Shown here one piece after another: positions 63,907 to 64,000 of a DNA stretch of 64,000 bases (position 1 is its first letter; the number at the start of each line of letters is the position of its first letter). A program made the position numbers and the translations under genes. This DNA comes from Bacillota bacterium. GTDB taxonomy: Bacteria > Bacillota > Bacilli > Paenibacillales > NBRC-103111. The notes under the pieces are model-generated. The model was not told where the DNA came from, made no database searches, and was given only the letters and a program-made list of their open reading frames with translations. The stretch lies in the NCBI GenBank assembly GCA_023386955.1, contig JAEWIS010000060.1, positions 122,717 through 186,716 of the forward strand. The letters are read 5' to 3'.

Positions 63907-63936
63907 TTGCAAAGATGCATGGCAATGTGGTATATT
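63907..63936 (+). promoter_or_regulatory. rRNA operon promoter P2
   Basis: TTGCAA (63907-63912), an 18-bp spacer and TATATT (63931-63936). Tandem promoters about 106 bp apart are typical of Bacillales rrn operons. Confidence 0.7.
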
Positions 63937-63981
63937 AAAAAAGTCGCCTCTTGAAGAAGAGAACGACGAAGAAACAAACGA

Positions 63982-64000
63982 GCTCCTTGAAAACTGAACA
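63982..64000 (+). promoter_or_regulatory. rRNA leader antitermination (boxA-like) sequence
   Basis: GCTCCTTGAAAACTGAACA closely resembles the antiterminator leader sequence just before 16S rRNA in Bacillales. The 16S gene itself is expected right after the window ends. Confidence 0.75.

Noticed and set aside
63812..63997. 61-codon frame at the right end
   Set aside because: It overlaps both rRNA promoters and the boxA-like leader and has no start signal.

Overview
The window looks like the chromosome of an endospore-forming Firmicute of the Paenibacillaceae, most likely Paenibacillus or a close relative. The evidence is spo0F, bofA, a YhcN/YlaJ-type sporulation lipoprotein, a large Bacillus-type SRP RNA, SLH-anchored giant surface proteins, a PbpG-like PBP and ywhD, and the gene orders rpoE-pyrG-spo0F-fba-murA-rho-rpmE and ffs-dnaX-yaaK-recR-yaaL-bofA-rrn, which parallel Bacillus subtilis. 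No tRNA, IS element, prophage or CRISPR array was seen.

Layout. 1-988: 5' part of a secreted/surface-type protein on the minus strand, cut by the window edge. 1154-3142: fabV (minus) and an NlpC/P60 hydrolase (minus) headed by a ydaO-type c-di-AMP riboswitch. 3501-31371: a surface locus on the plus strand made of a 1026-aa hybrid sensor kinase carrying two kinase modules, a response regulator with a SARP/BTAD-type DNA-binding half, a secreted trypsin-like protease, and three giant exported proteins (1788, 2519 and 3177 aa), the last two ending in SLH cell-wall anchors. 31670-38209: membrane protein, membrane-anchored M1 metallopeptidase, XRE regulator, lipoprotein, ywhD. 38481-43935: PbpG-like PBP, AraC regulator and a divergent GH112 phosphorylase with a cre site. 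44053-57487: ywiB, an S8 protease, then the conserved housekeeping run rpoE, pyrG, spo0F, fba, murA(B), rho, a radical SAM gene, a drug exporter/TetR pair, and rpmE. 57568-64000: sporulation lipoprotein, SRP RNA, PAS sensor kinase, dnaX, yaaK, recR, yaaL, bofA, and the promoters and leader of an rRNA operon whose 16S gene lies beyond the edge.

The most interesting signal is regulatory. The promoter of the sensor-kinase/regulator pair and the promoter of the protease/giant-protein cluster share one architecture: TTGTGAG or TTGAGAG repeated at exactly 11-bp pitch, then 10 bp to a -10-like hexamer. That is how SARP-family regulators read DNA, and the regulator between the two sites carries a SARP-type half. 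I infer an autoregulated two-component system that controls a protease and a set of giant surface proteins.

Other points: a probable CTP-sensing reiterative-transcription leader on pyrG, a 34-bp nested palindrome over the exporter promoter, two families of intergenic dyad repeats, tandem hairpins carrying the murA ribosome-binding site, and a 9-codon ORF followed by a terminator upstream of rpoE. Function calls rest on motif recognition by eye. No database search was run.
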